Part shown: positions 54,001 to 64,000 of the stretch, piece after piece
How the letters are laid out: each line of letters begins with the position of its first letter
Position numbering within the stretch: the stretch's first letter is position 1
Assembly (NCBI GenBank): GCA_023238725.1
Contig: CM041531.1
Coordinates: 2,640,102-2,704,101 of the forward strand
Reading direction: 5' to 3'
Source of the DNA: Scortum barcoo
Lineage: Eukaryota > Chordata > Actinopteri > Centrarchiformes > Terapontidae
Length of the DNA: 64,000 nt
Notes under the pieces: model-generated
What the model saw: only the letters and a program-made list of their open reading frames with translations
What the model was told of the DNA's origin: nothing
Databases searched by the model: none
Program-made: the position numbers and the translations under genes

Positions 54001-56461
54001 AATTTTTCCTGTCATCTGTTTGTCTTTGAAGCTCCGGAGATCGTCAACTACGAGCCCCTGGGATTAGAAGCAGACATGTGGAGCATCGGGGTCATCACCT
54101 ACATCCTGCAAGTGAACTTTTAAATAACTCAACACCTCCCACAGTTTATTCTCTACATCACATTACGCTGCAGCTCCCTTCAAACGGGATGATGAACGGC
54201 TCTTGTTTTGCTGCAGGCTGAGTGGAGCTTCACCTTTCCTCGGGGAGACCAAACAGGACACCTTGGCAAACATTTCGGCGGTAAATTACGAGTTTGACGA
54301 GGAGTTCTTCTGTCACACCAGTGAGCTGGCCAAGAAATTCATCAGCCAGTTACTGGAAAAGGATAAGCAGTAAGAGAGAGTGACATTTTCCTCAGAGCGA
54401 ACCTGTGTTAGTACGAGAAAAGTTCATCTGTGTTTTCATTGTGTAACGTGCCCCAGAATCACATAAGCCCTTTGTGATTTTAGGAGTTTAGTAATGTTTG
54501 CTTTTATTTGTCTCTTGTAGAAAAAGATTAACGATTCAAGATGCTCTGAATCACCCGTGGATTAAGGTAAAGTGAAACTAGACTTGTTAATTATACTCCA
54601 TCTGAAAGCTGTGGTATTACAGTCTGAATCATGTGTTTTCCTTTTTTTAACAATCCCCTGTGAATCAATTTTAACATCAATGAAGACAAACACCAGTGTG
54701 ATTATTCTGTCCATTTATTCTGTGCACCACTGCCATGCGTGGTGTCGCAGTATCGTGCGGTTGAAAGGATTTATTCAGTGGCAGAGACCTGAAGACTGAT
54801 TATGTACTGAAGTGGAGCCAAGAGCAAACAAAGTCCTGAAACGAACCTGCTTCACTGTGCCAGATTGGAGCTCTGATTTATGTCCCCAAATGTCTCCCTG
54901 CACCAACCAACCCAACAAGAATGATCAGTTGTTTCAGGCTGCCCAGCTTTAGATGAGAAATAGAAAATATATTTAATATAATTCTTATACAGCTTGACTG
55001 AGCTTGAGAATTTCTGTATGTGGGAGACAATTTAACACCTGAGAGGCTTAGCTGACCCTGATTCTTCATTTAAATTCAGTACTTCTGTATTGAATTGTCT
55101 AAAAAGATAAATATATGCAAAGATAGATTGATTTTTATGTGCCAAAATTGATTTTATCTGAACAGAATTTAGGATGAAACATCACAAAGTGTCTGCTGTG
55201 CAATCATGCTTCTTGATAAAAAATGCTAAATGAGCACCAAGCTTATAGTTACTCCATGCGGATTAATAAGGAATAATATATAATATATAACAGGGATTTC
55301 CACGCTTGCTTTTTAGCCTACAGACATGATTTTAAACAATGAGTTGGAGGTCAGAGGACTTCTGCTAATAGCTGAAGTTTTCATCGTCGGCCCTCTGTCC
55401 TCAGTAGTTTTGTGGGTGTAAATATTAATGATAAATTATCCAACTTTAAATAAACATGAAAGTTAAAGTAGTTCCTGCCAACATGTGGAAAAAGTAAACA
55501 GTTAACTTAGGTGATGGCAGTAGTCAAGTAAAGTTGAATCACGTGACAAGTTGGGCTTTTTTTGGTCTCCTTGTTTGACAAATAAACAAAGTAAAAACCA
55601 AATGGTGAACTGGGTGGCCACCATTTAGTTTACGGTGGCAATAACAACTGCTGACCACCCTCAGCTTCAACATCTGAAACCAATCAGCGAACATGTCGCT
55701 TCATCGAGTAATATTTGGTGATTTGTTGCGTGAGCTCTCTGTTTCTGTGTCTGCTCTTTCTTCACTTGGTGGCTGAAGTTATTTACCATCTCTGTTATTT
55801 TTCAAAGTCCAACGAACACAAGGAGGAAAATAAAGCTCAGCAGCCAAAGAAACGGGAGCGGCGCCAACTGAAGACCAAGCGTCTGAGGGAGTACACCATC
55901 AAGTCCCACTCCAGCATGCCGCCCAACAACACCTATGTGAACTTTGAGCGCTTTGCCCAGGTGGTGGAGGACATTGACCAGATGGAGAGCTCGTTCGCCA
56001 GCGTGGCAGCTGCCCACGACTCCCTGCAAGAAGACATTGATGCCCTGGTCTCCATTTACAACGAAAAGGAGGCCTGGTACAAGGAGGAGAGCGAAGGCGT
56101 GCGCCACGAGCTCTCGCAGATCCGCTACGAGTTTCGCAAGGTGGAGGCCTTCAAGAGGAGCCTGCAGGACGACATGCAGGCGTTCAGCTGCAGCCTGGGC
56201 GCTGTCAGCAGCCGCTACCAGGAGAGGCAGAACCACTTCGACGCGCTGCGGCTGGAGCTCAGCAACGAGCTGAAGTGGGTGCAGGAGGTGATGAGTTCAT
56301 TTCCCACGGACGGAGGCGGCAGAGGATACTCCAACTGCAACTTCTCCACCGTCTTCAACAACGACGTGAACGAGGCCCTGAAGGAGCTGCTGAACCGCTC
56401 GTGTGGAGGAGAGCTGCTGTCCGGGATCAACCTGGACTTTGAAACTGGACAGCAGAGATGA
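47777..56461 (+). CDS. dapk2: dapk2, death-associated protein kinase 2, 8 coding exons, 493 aa
   Basis: Ser/Thr kinase of the DAPK family, acting in cell death, autophagy and myosin light chain phosphorylation. Exons join in frame to 493 aa. Seen: Gly loop GSGQFA at 20-25; ATP Lys K42; the basic DAPK fingerprint loop KKRQSMASSRGV at 45-56; catalytic HFDLKPEN with D139; DFG at 161-163; APE at 185-187; kinase end HPWIK at 276. The N terminus FKQQKVEDFYEIGEELGSG is typical of DAPK2. Residues 277-493 resemble DAPK3 and the long DAPK2 isoform: LKTKRLREYTIKSHSSMPPN, then coiled coil and a C-terminal ELLNRSCGGELL. The calmodulin-binding autoregulatory segment of the short mammalian isoform was not found. 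One intron is GC-AG. All exons intact. Confidence 0.94.
48009..48190 (-). mobile_element. LINE-type tail with (TAGA)n microsatellite
   Basis: (TAGA)n at 48009-48064 is followed by 'tattttactgagtactgtat', 'tgatcccagaaagggaaatg' and 'ttacagctcacagat', the inverted 3' tail of a fish L2/Rex-type LINE. The microsatellite is the element's own terminus. Confidence 0.6.
49395..49710. mobile_element. hAT-like MITE, family R4, copy 2 (inverted)
   Basis: Begins 'agagctgcaatgattggtca', contains 'cggacaaaacaagacg' (reverse complement of the 26340-26665 core) and ends 'aacgattaattgattaagag'. Confidence 0.65.
50558..50779 (+). CDS. dapk2: dapk2 exon, kinase N-lobe
   Basis: 222 nt; AG at 50556-50557, GT at 50780. 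Encodes GQFAIVKQCREKSSGREFAA, the fingerprint loop, helix C and HPNIVTLHDVYENRTDVVLI. GC-rich third positions stand out from the intron. Confidence 0.96.
50780..51619 (+). other. dapk2: dapk2 intron
   Basis: 840 nt, AT-rich; nothing recognised. Confidence 0.65.
51620..51758 (+). CDS. dapk2: dapk2 exon, helix D to catalytic loop
   Basis: 139 nt; AG at 51618-51619, GT at 51759. Encodes VSGGELFDFLAQKESLSEEE through YLHARKIAHFDLK with D139. Confidence 0.96.
51759..53005 (+). other. dapk2: dapk2 intron
   Basis: 1.25 kb. The 137-codon + frame at 51889-52302 has no family resemblance and is ordinary intron. Confidence 0.65.
53006..53135 (+). CDS. dapk2: dapk2 exon, activation segment
   Basis: 130 nt; AG at 53004-53005, GT at 53136. 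Encodes PENIMLLDKNVPLPRIKLID, FGLAHKIEAGVEFKNIFGTP and EFV. DFG D161 present. Confidence 0.96.
53136..54031 (+). other. dapk2: dapk2 intron
   Basis: 896 nt; no exon or element recognised. Confidence 0.65.
54032..54107 (+). CDS. dapk2: dapk2 exon with GC donor
   Basis: 76 nt; AG at 54030-54031. Encodes APEIVNYEPLGLEADMWSIG and VITYIL. The only donor that preserves ITYILLSGASPF is GC at 54108-54109 in the context CT|GCAAGT, a strong GC-AG match. The nearby GT (54112-54113) would shift the frame. Confidence 0.93.
54217..54369 (+). CDS. dapk2: dapk2 exon, kinase C-lobe
   Basis: 153 nt; AG at 54215-54216, GT at 54370. Encodes LSGASPFLGETKQDTLANIS and FDEEFFCHTSELAKKFISQL. Confidence 0.96.
54521..54566 (+). 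CDS. dapk2: dapk2 exon, end of kinase domain
   Basis: 46 nt; AG at 54519-54520, GT at 54567. Encodes KRLTIQDALNHPWIK, the usual last helix of the domain. Confidence 0.95.
54567..55807 (+). other. dapk2: dapk2 last intron
   Basis: 1.24 kb. Searched by eye for a calmodulin-binding exon (RRxS..NFKKQYxRRRWK-type) and found none. No repeat of note. Confidence 0.6.
55808..56461 (+). CDS. dapk2: dapk2 last coding exon, DAPK3-like coiled-coil tail
   Basis: 654 nt; AG at 55806-55807, TGA at 56459-56461. Starts SNEHKEENKAQQPKKRERRQ, then LKTKRLREYTIKSHSSMPPN, VNFERFAQVVEDIDQMESSF and EKEAWYKEESEG, with heptad-like spacing to about residue 440, and a Gly/Asn linker before LLNRSCGGELLSGINL. The whole tail is one exon. 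An antisense frame of 144 codons (55802-56236) is only a shadow of it. Confidence 0.95.
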   Translation, partial: SNEHKEENKAQQPKKRERRQLKTKRLREYTIKSHSSMPPNNTYVNFERFAQVVEDIDQMESSFASVAAAHDSLQEDIDALVSIYNEKEAWYKEESEGVRHELSQIRYEFRKVEAFKRSLQDDMQAFSCSLGAVSSRYQERQNHFDALRLELSNELKWVQEVMSSFPTDGGGRGYSNCNFSTVFNNDVNEALKELLNRSCGGELLSGINLDFETGQQR

Positions 56462-56800
56462 ATAATCGCTGAGTCTGAAAATCATTTAAAATCATATCAG
56501 TGACCAGTTCAGATCACAAGAGGCTGTAAGGGGGCGCACTGTGTGAGGAAGACCTCTGTCATTACACAGAAAGATTTAATAGAATTATAGTTTCTCATAA
56601 GAGATGTATTTTTTTTTTTTGTATAAAAAAATTACATTTTCATTTTGAATATAATAATTAATTTCAATGTATATGTGTCATATTTTGTCTATCGCTTCTA
56701 TAGCTGTCTATAGCTATAAAAACAGTATTAATACTTGTATTGGTATCTGTCAAAAGCGCAGATTGTGGATGACTAATAAAATCACGTAAACTGAGATTAG
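56462..56800 (+). other. dapk2: dapk2 3' UTR (inferred)
   Basis: AATAAA at 56775-56780 ends a short, AT-rich 3' UTR. Confidence 0.6.
56775..56780 (+). promoter_or_regulatory. dapk2: polyadenylation signal AATAAA, dapk2
   Basis: First canonical hexamer after the stop, 314 nt downstream. Confidence 0.65.
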
Positions 56801-56947
56801 AACGTAAGTAGATTCATTCAAACACTGAAAAGCAGGTTGCTCATGAGTTCAGATTGGCCAATGTTGATAATGTTTGCACAAGACCACTTACACAATATTA
56901 TTTGCTCTGTTTGTTTGTTAATGCTTTCAAAAGTCTCATGAATATGA

Positions 56948-56978
<31 letters not shown>

Positions 56979-57569
56979 AGCTTCAGCACAAACAGATAAG
57001 CGACTTTTGTTGTGGACTTTCACATAATTGAGGCAACTTTTTACAAATCAGAGCTGATTTTAGCCTGTCGTGAAAAGCTATAAAGTGTGTTAATGTTTAC
57101 AATATCCACAGTGGAGCTTTAAACATGCTTAAATATTGCTGAATGGAGAATTTAAGCAGCTCTAATGCAGTTTCAGAAGAGCTGTGTTGTTTTTCCTGAT
57201 GTGAGTGGTCACACCAGTCATGCAGACAGAGCTTCATGACAGATTTTATTTTCACAGTTTTTTTTTGGGTCGTGAAAATTGTCTCATGATTCATTTGAGA
57301 TGCCATTTAAAAGAAAAAGACAAAAAAGCAAATCAAATCACTTGCTGACAAACTGCTGAATCATGGCGCTAACAAGTGTGTCTGCAAAGGGAAAAACACT
57401 GGAGCGGATGAGAGAGGATGAGCGGCTGGGACACGATGAAATCAACACCCGGAGAGTTGACTTCCACACCATATGTAGAGACTTACTACTATTCTGAGAG
57501 CACATATGTATTTATGGGATGCTCTCTAAGCAGTAGACTGAATCTGAGCAGCTCTTTATAACTAATTGT

Positions 57570-58330
57570 AACGACAGACTCAAAACACAGGGCAGGTGGA
57601 CCCAAAAGCAGGACACAGACTCCGGAGCAAGAGTGCAGAGGATTTAATGATCATGAAAAAGTCTCTTTCAAAAAACCCAAATCCAAACAAGGCTTGATCT
57701 GTGGCTAACAAAAAACACACTCAAAAACTTACTCATGGGTGGCAAGATCATCAAAAACATGAAGCGTGGAACATGAAGCAAAAACACAGGGACGTGACGT
57801 GGAACACAGGGACGTGAAACATGAAACGGGCATGAAACGCGTAACGTGAGGCAACGACTTGGCAACAAGACAAGGACTATATAAACACATGGGGTAATAG
57901 GTAAACAGGTGAACACAAACAGGGCACGGGGCAGACAATCAGACAGGCGGGAAACACACAATGGCAGGAAGTAAAGGGACCTGAAACATGAGGGAGAGTT
58001 GATTTCAAAATAAAACATGACACGCCAGAACAAGGAACCAGAAACATGACAGACATGGAAACTTAGCACATGACGAGACATAACAGAACCAGAAACCAGA
58101 CATGACATTCAAAGGATAATCAGGACATGACAGTACAACAAGAGAACCAATTAAATACACTGAACACAAGACCACATGAAACATGAAACACTAGACAGAC
58201 CAGAAACTGAAACCTGACAGACCTGAAAACCTGACATGGAACGAAACACGAGAGACATGAAAACTTGACATAACAAGACATGAAAAACGAGACAAAACCA
58301 GAAAACAAACAGGACATCATATGAAACATG
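57570..58330. mobile_element. probable nonautonomous element, purine-rich
   Basis: 'cagggcaggtggacccaaaa' with 'gcaggacacagactc' opens it, then many diverged 'gaaacatga/acatgacag' repeats to about 58330. The opening phrase recurs widely in teleosts by recall. The 146-codon minus frame inside is repeat-derived. Ends and class uncertain. Confidence 0.45.
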
Positions 58331-59398
58331 ACACTAATCCCTTTAACCAGCCTTTGTTCCTGCTCTTTAAATGTGAGTCATGTAAAAGGCAGCAGGAAAC
58401 TAGCACACTTCACCTGCAGGAGAACATGCAGGAAAATGTGAAGCATATTTACCCTTCAGGGCATTTTACTGAGCTGAACATTTACTGGCTGTTTCACACC
58501 GCTTGGAGAACAAGGAGCTGCCTGTTTACGACGTGATGCTTCCAAACCAGCAAACGTTCATTGGAAAACATCTTTATTATGAATTTCAGATAAAATGATG
58601 TTGAGTAAATAGTCAAGCCTCCCAGTATTGAAAAGATATTACAATAAGGGACCCACTTAATAGATAAACTGTTGTTTCAGATATTTTTCTCTCTCAGGAG
58701 CTTGGTGGAGACCAAACCAGAACAAAAAGCAGAGTGAATATCAGAGTTTGGAGCTGCTGTGTGGAGAGTTAGACACCTGATCTCTCACATAACAGGTCAT
58801 ATAATCACCTGTACAATCATCTAATCTGAGTCTGAGTTTATGTGAACGCTTTTGAATATCGAGTCCATCAACAGCCACACATCTGCAGCTCATCTCCTTC
58901 ACTCAGTGTTTGTAATAAAAGTTTATTAATCTGCTCTCTATAAAAAAAAGAATTTACCACTCTAATTTACTAATTACTAATTCCACTTCTACTGAGTGCA
59001 TTGGAGGCTTTAAACTATTATCTCCTGAATTGCTTTGCTTAGGTTAGTTATTAATGTTGAATTTAGATGTACCAACTCAATACTGTTATGGGTTTAAGAA
59101 ATCAATAATGCTCATGAGGGATAAGCTTTTTTATTAAATGAAATAAAAGATTCAACTCCTGCTGCCATGATAACTTTTGTACTGTCATTTAGATTTTTCA
59201 AGTTTGCAGAAACACCACTTTGTGTGCTGTTTGCCATCACGTTAGATACAACCGCTGAAGTTTATGTTTATTTTACCTTTTTAAGATGCTGTCCTGCTCT
59301 TTTTGTATTCTGTGTATGTGCAGAGAGAGCACCATAAAACCAGAGTGAAATCCCTTGTATGCGTTCACATACCACATCAATAAAGCTGATTCTGAATC

Positions 59399-59399
59399 A

Positions 59400-59441
<42 letters not shown>

Positions 59442-59442
59442 T
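59399..59442. repeat. (AAT)n microsatellite
   Basis: About 14 AAT units, just after 'aataaagctgattctgaatc', which looks like a retroposon tail (59380-59398). Confidence 0.9.
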
Positions 59443-60677
59443 GGTATGTGAGGCCTTTTTTCTGCCCCTTGTGGCCAAAAATCATTAATGCAGCTTTAAG
59501 TGTAAACAACGCAGCTTATCTGCAGGATTTCACGGTCATGAAAGTGGAAATTGATTGTATCATTTCTGAGCATCCCGCATTGATCTGCTGATCTGCCGAT
59601 TGGACAGCTCACAACACGAAGGTGCTGTGGAAACGTGTCCAAACTGCCTCTGAAAACACTCACAGAGCTGAGAGCTTCTCCAGAAACAAACGTGTGAAAA
59701 TGACTGTCGACCTTTTTACGACCTGCACAAAGTCTCCTGAAGCTGCTTCTTTAAAACTTAAGTTAAAAAAACTCTGATTGACGAGTTAATCAGAAGAAAG
59801 GTCTTATTGGTATTTTGGATAAATGCTTGATTGCAAATATTTAGACAAAAATAAAATGAATTGGAGAAAGAAATACAAAAACAACAGGAAATAAACATCT
59901 AAAAGCTTTAAGGTTCGAGTGAGACGTCGCTGTCAGATCTTTACTGTCTGCCTCCTAAAAAATACTTAAAAATAAACAAAAAAACAAACAAAAACAGTAA
60001 CCAGGATCTGCGTCTGAGATAAAGTAGGAAGTGAAACTGAAGACGGGCTAATCTGTGAGTCTGCACTGACGAGATAACCACAAAACATCACGTGACAGGA
60101 CGCGAAGAAAAACTGAAACTGCATCCAAAATAATAAGAAATGATGCAGAAGGGCCAATTTCAGATCATTTATACTGGATTATATAAATGGATTATAATCT
60201 TAATGACTTTATATACTGCTGGGTAGATATAGTAATAATAGGAAATCATAAGATTTTGGTTGATTTATATTTTATCTTAATGATAAAGTAACATAACTTA
60301 AGTAGCTGAAGTTATCAACTAAATGTAGGTAAAAAGTGCAAAAAATAAAAATAGAAATAGACAAGTACCTCAAAATTGCACTTAATTTTCAATTCAGTAA
60401 ATGTACTTATTTATATTCCACCACAGATTTTATTTTCTGTAATAACTGATAATAATAACTGTTAAACTAAACTAATGACTTAATAAGACACAGTTTACTG
60501 CTGAGAAACATTTATGTCCTTTATTCACGTGATATATATTCTTATATTCACATGTGCGTTATATAATTATAATAATATAGAAATAAATTATATGTTTGAA
60601 TGAATCATCGGTTCATGTGACGATAGCAGAGGAAATGACAGAGAGAGAGACAGGTCAGAGATTCTGAAACTGGGGTG

Positions 60678-60681
<4 letters not shown>

Positions 60682-60710
<29 letters not shown>

Positions 60711-61575
60711 GGACAAATAATCAATAATCAGACAGACACACAGGAGAGACAGACAGTCAGACAGACAGGCGGACAGACAGACAGTCAGTAGTCAGACAGA
60801 CAGGCACAGACAGACAGAACAGACAGACGGACAGACAGTCAGTCAGACAGACAGACAGTCAGACAGACAGAGACAGTCAGTGATCACAGACACAGAACAG
60901 TCGAGACAGAGCAGACAGACAGGCAGGGCAGAGACAGACAGACAGTCGGTGATCACACAGAACAGGCAGAACAGACGATCAGACAGACAGACAGTCAGAC
61001 AGACAGTCGACAGACAGACAGACAGACGAGTCAGACAGACAGTCAGACCGACACGAACGAGACAGACGAACAGAACAGACAGACAGGTCAGACGAACAGT
61101 GATCAGACAGACAACAGTCAGACAGACAGGCAGACAGACAGACAGACAGGACAAATAATCAGATAATCAGAACAGACACACAGGACAGACAGACAGTCAG
61201 ACAGACGGTGATCAGACAGAAGTCAGACAGTCAGACACAGACAGACAGGATCAGACAGACAGACAGACAGATACAGACAGTCAGACAGACAGACAGGATC
61301 AGACAGACAGACAGACAGTCAGACAGATCAGACACAGACAGTCAGACAGACAGACAGACAGACAGACAGAGTCAGGTACAGTCAGACAGACGACACAGTC
61401 AGTGATCACACAGATCTGACAGGCAGAACAGACAGTCAGTAGTCAGACAGACAGAGTCAGAGACGAACAGAGACAGACAGGCAGGCAGAGACAGACAGTC
61501 AGTGATCACAGACAGACAGGCAGACAGAGACAGACAGTCAGGTAGTCAGACAGAGACAGACAGACAGACAGACAG
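60682..61575. repeat. (CAGA)n-type degenerate satellite array, ~0.9 kb
   Basis: Mostly CAGA/GTCAGACAGA units with higher-order duplications such as 'ggacaaataatcaataatca' (60712 and, slightly changed, 61149). It stops at the GC-rich promoter. Open frames across it are translated repeat. Confidence 0.95.
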
Positions 61576-61700
61576 GTCCCAGCGGCCCCGCCCTGGAGCT
61601 CGCAGAGGGGCGGGACTGAGCGGCCCGCAGCCCGGCTGAGAGCGCTGAGTCCGGGCAGAGAGAGAGAGGGAGGGACGGAGACCATGGAGCCACTGCAGCT
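61576..61700 (+). promoter_or_regulatory. herc1: GC-rich promoter, probably herc1
   Basis: Sp1-type boxes 'ccccgccc' (about 61586) and 'ggggcggg' (about 61607), high CpG, no TATA. In human the gene after DAPK2 in the same direction is HERC1, whose first exon is noncoding; assignment rests on synteny only. Confidence 0.5.
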
Positions 61701-61830
61701 GAGCGTCCCGACAAGCCACACACCCGGACCGACGAGCTGCACCGTGTCGAGGCCATGATGAGGAGCAGTGTGCGTGTTGTGTAAGCAGCAGAGAGGAAGA
61801 GGAGGAGGAAGAGGCCGCTGACTGACACTG
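61640..61830 (+). other. herc1: probable noncoding first exon (herc1?) with two upstream ORFs
   Basis: Ends at a good donor (CTG|GTGAGG, GT at 61831). An ATG at 61684 in a strong context (accATGg) opens a 24-codon frame ending TGA at 61756-61758. A second ATG overlaps that stop (ATGA at 61755) and runs nine codons to TAA (61782-61784). 5' limit unknown. Confidence 0.45.
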
Positions 61831-64000
61831 GTGAGGTTTTTTATTCCTGCTAAAAACTGAAGCTAACATGCTAACTGCTATGAGACAGCAGATAAGACGA
61901 GCTAACAGGCTACATGGAGCTCAGCTTTTCGGACAGGTACACTGAATATCACCGCATTATTCACTGTCACACCTGCACATTAAGCTGTCACGTCTCTGTT
62001 CAGGTGTTTTATACTTTACTGACCGAGCGACGACAGCTAATATAACATTTAATGCCCCGGTTAGCTTCAGAAGCTAATGCTGCTAAATGTTTACCAGCCT
62101 GCCTTTTATTTACTGTGGGTGATTTTATCAAAGTGTCAGCTGTGTGAGGGGCAGACTGCCTCTCTAATGTCACACAACGAGCAGATTTAATGTGCAAACA
62201 AGCTGAGATATAAAAGACAAGAATGAGTGCAGGGTTAGCTTGGGCCGCTGCAGAAAGTCCTTCACAATAATCACAAAATAACCTGAGGAGAAACTCACTC
62301 AGAGAGCAAGACACCAGCAAGCAGGAGGTGAGATTATTCATGCACAGCAAAGATTCAAAAGTCCTTCATTTACCTGCACACTTTCAGACACAGGTTCACA
62401 GATAATGCTTTAATAAAACCTGCAAAACAAATGTGCAGCAGAGGCATGAGTAAGGAAAAGCAAGATACACAGACAACTGTGCTGACAAGATATAAGTGTG
62501 TGAATTACAGTAGTTTTAGTTTATAGCTGCTAAGATAAGATAATGCTGTATTAATACCTGCAGAAGAAATGTGCAAATTTACACATGCAAAAGGGGGATA
62601 GTACAATAGGAGGAAGCATAAGTAAGAAAGATAAACAATAATAATAATAATAATAAAGACAATGAGGCAGTTATAAAGCAACTACTGTACAAATACTTTC
62701 CTCAAACACATAATCCGACACGAACCGGCGCAGGTCGAAAGCCAGCAGAACAAAACAGAAGTTTATCAAATTAAGAGACTTTAAGTGAATTAAATGCACT
62801 TTTACAACCGTTTATTGTATTATTTATTCTATCTTTATTCTTTGAACTTTGTGGAAATTTAAAGTTAACCATTGTTAATCCATCAGTTGGGAAATTTGCA
62901 ATAAAAAAGAACATTGTGCTGACAAAATGTAAATTTATAAAACGAATCGTATTTTAAATAATTTCTTTTTTATGATTCTTATTGTCTATTGTTAAAGGTA
63001 ATTTATTTTTCTTTTAGGTGTTTTGCAGCAAAAACTTTTCAAGACAAACGCAACAACATAATGAATCAGAATCAGGTTTGTCAGGATTTTACAAACAAAG
63101 AATTTGTATATATGTTGCAAAAAAATATTAGAAAAATGTAAGAGGGAGCAAAAGCAAGTACTACAAGTATAAATTAAATATAAAATAGACAATATTATAA
63201 AGTAGAACGTATAATAAAAATATCATAAAATAAGATGTAAGGTGTTATTTAAATGAAAGAAATGTGCAGATTGTGCAGGAATGTGCAAAACTTCACAGTA
63301 TTAACTTATCTAGAGTATCTGCAATGTGTAAAGAGACAGTCATGAAAGAGACAGAGATGTGCGTTAATGTATGTGAACAAATCCAACTCATCATGTTAAA
63401 ACAGGTTCAGAAAAACACAAATTCATAAAGATAATCCTTCAGCCATAGACGCCACAGCTACAGAGACACAACGTGGATACATCCGAGGCGCCGACTCTGC
63501 ACCGTTGTACGTTGTTGTCCGCCCACGTGGGCTTTGTGTGTGGAAAAATCTCTTTCACGTCCGTTCCCGTCACATGACCGTTCTGGATAGATCAGGTAGT
63601 GCTTGCAGTGGACCTTGTATTTGGCTTGTGAGGCTCGTGTGTGTTGTGTCGTGTGTTACTTTACAACTTTGCAGAGGCTAAAATCAATTAGGTGATCAGG
63701 CTGGAGAATATAAAGTCGCCTGATTAGGATAAAGCTGTTGTAAGAGGGTTTTTTTTTAGCTTTTAGCCAGAAATGTTTAGATTTCGTAGTTAAATACAGT
63801 TTCAGGCTCAGCGTTTGGTGAGATTTTTGCAAATACCCTTCAGGATTTATACTGATATCACAGCGTGTTTGTTGGCAGATTCATCGTCTTGTCAGTTTGC
63901 TGTTTGCTTATGTTGTCATTTCACTTTTCCAGTCACGTAGATCGATGCAGGCGCTTTGTCTGAGTGGAGTTTTATTTCAGATGTAAGACAACAGACTGCA
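61831..64000 (+). other. herc1: first intron of probable herc1 (continues past window)
   Basis: No exon seen in 2.2 kb. 62640-62657 has (AAT)n. AT-rich, with retroposon-tail-like 'atgaatcagaatcaggtttg' at 63061. Confidence 0.45.

Larger units (their letters stand above)
56800..60680. other. intergenic, dapk2 to probable herc1
   Basis: No gene seen. Contains (TG)n at about 56951-56978, a repeat at 57570-58330, and (AAT)n at 59399-59442. An isolated 43-codon frame at 57364-57498 has no recognisable homology. Confidence 0.6.

Noticed and set aside
54108..54116. GT donor at 54112-54113 for the dapk2 exon
   Set aside because: Using it shifts the next exon out of the kinase frame; the GC donor at 54108 gives the conserved ILLSGASPF.
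55802..56236. 144-codon antisense frame opposite the last dapk2 exon
   Set aside because: Leucine/valine-rich shadow of a strongly coding, GC-rich exon; no splice or homology support.
57364..57498. 43-codon frame starting MALTSVSAKGK
   Set aside because: No splice sites, family match or neighbouring exons; likely chance or part of a repeat.
57668..58108. 146-codon minus-strand frame rich in Ser, Cys, Val and His
   Set aside because: Lies inside a degenerate 'gaaacatga' repeat; composition follows the repeat and it has no recognisable domain.
59355..59591. Frame with poly-Asn run
   Set aside because: Translation of (AAT)n.
60843..61405. Open frames of 65-103 codons on both strands
   Set aside because: Read-through of the (CAGA)n array; all six frames are open because the repeat has few stops.

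Overview
The window is vertebrate nuclear DNA, almost certainly from a ray-finned (teleost) fish. Genes are split by GT-AG introns, and gene order matches the RAB11A-MEGF11 and DAPK2-HERC1 neighbourhoods of human chromosome 15q22. Intergenic and intronic DNA is full of teleost-type LINE tails, hAT-like MITEs, (TG)n, (TA)n and (CAGA)n. No bacterial, viral, CRISPR, tRNA or rRNA feature was seen. All gene models come from reading exons and splice sites by eye, without transcripts.

Layout: (1) 1-27.1 kb, + strand: the 3' half of megf11, an engulfment/cell-recognition receptor. Six EGF-like exons, one transmembrane exon and five cytoplasmic-tail exons are visible, then a 1.8 kb 3' UTR; the 5' half lies outside the window. 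Four exons carry a 1-5 nt duplication-like insertion that breaks the frame. (2) 28.9-36.6 kb, - strand: complete rab11a (five exons, 215 aa), convergent with megf11 as in human. (3) 39.3-46.0 kb, - strand: an SH2 adaptor gene best matching SH2D7 (six exons, 524 aa). (4) 47.5-56.8 kb, + strand: dapk2, a death-associated protein kinase of 493 aa whose tail resembles DAPK3 and the long DAPK2 isoform; one intron is GC-AG. (5) 56.8-61.6 kb: intergenic repeats ending in a ~0.9 kb (CAGA)n-like array. (6) 61.57-61.83 kb, + strand: a GC-rich promoter and probable noncoding first exon, inferred from synteny to be herc1, followed by intron.

The genes are not an operon-like unit: they are a conserved linkage block. 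sh2d7-like and dapk2 start head to head about 1.5 kb apart and may share regulatory DNA. megf11 and rab11a end tail to tail with about 1.8 kb between poly(A) signals.

I found no convincing novel multigene system. The observations most worth checking are the four frame-breaking insertions confined to megf11, the (TG)n tracts in place of pyrimidine tracts before four EGF exons, a 41-bp perfect palindrome with a third copy beside it in an sh2d7 intron, a 25-nt near-copy of a rab11a exon beside another rab11a splice donor, and the apparent absence of the calmodulin-regulatory tail from dapk2.
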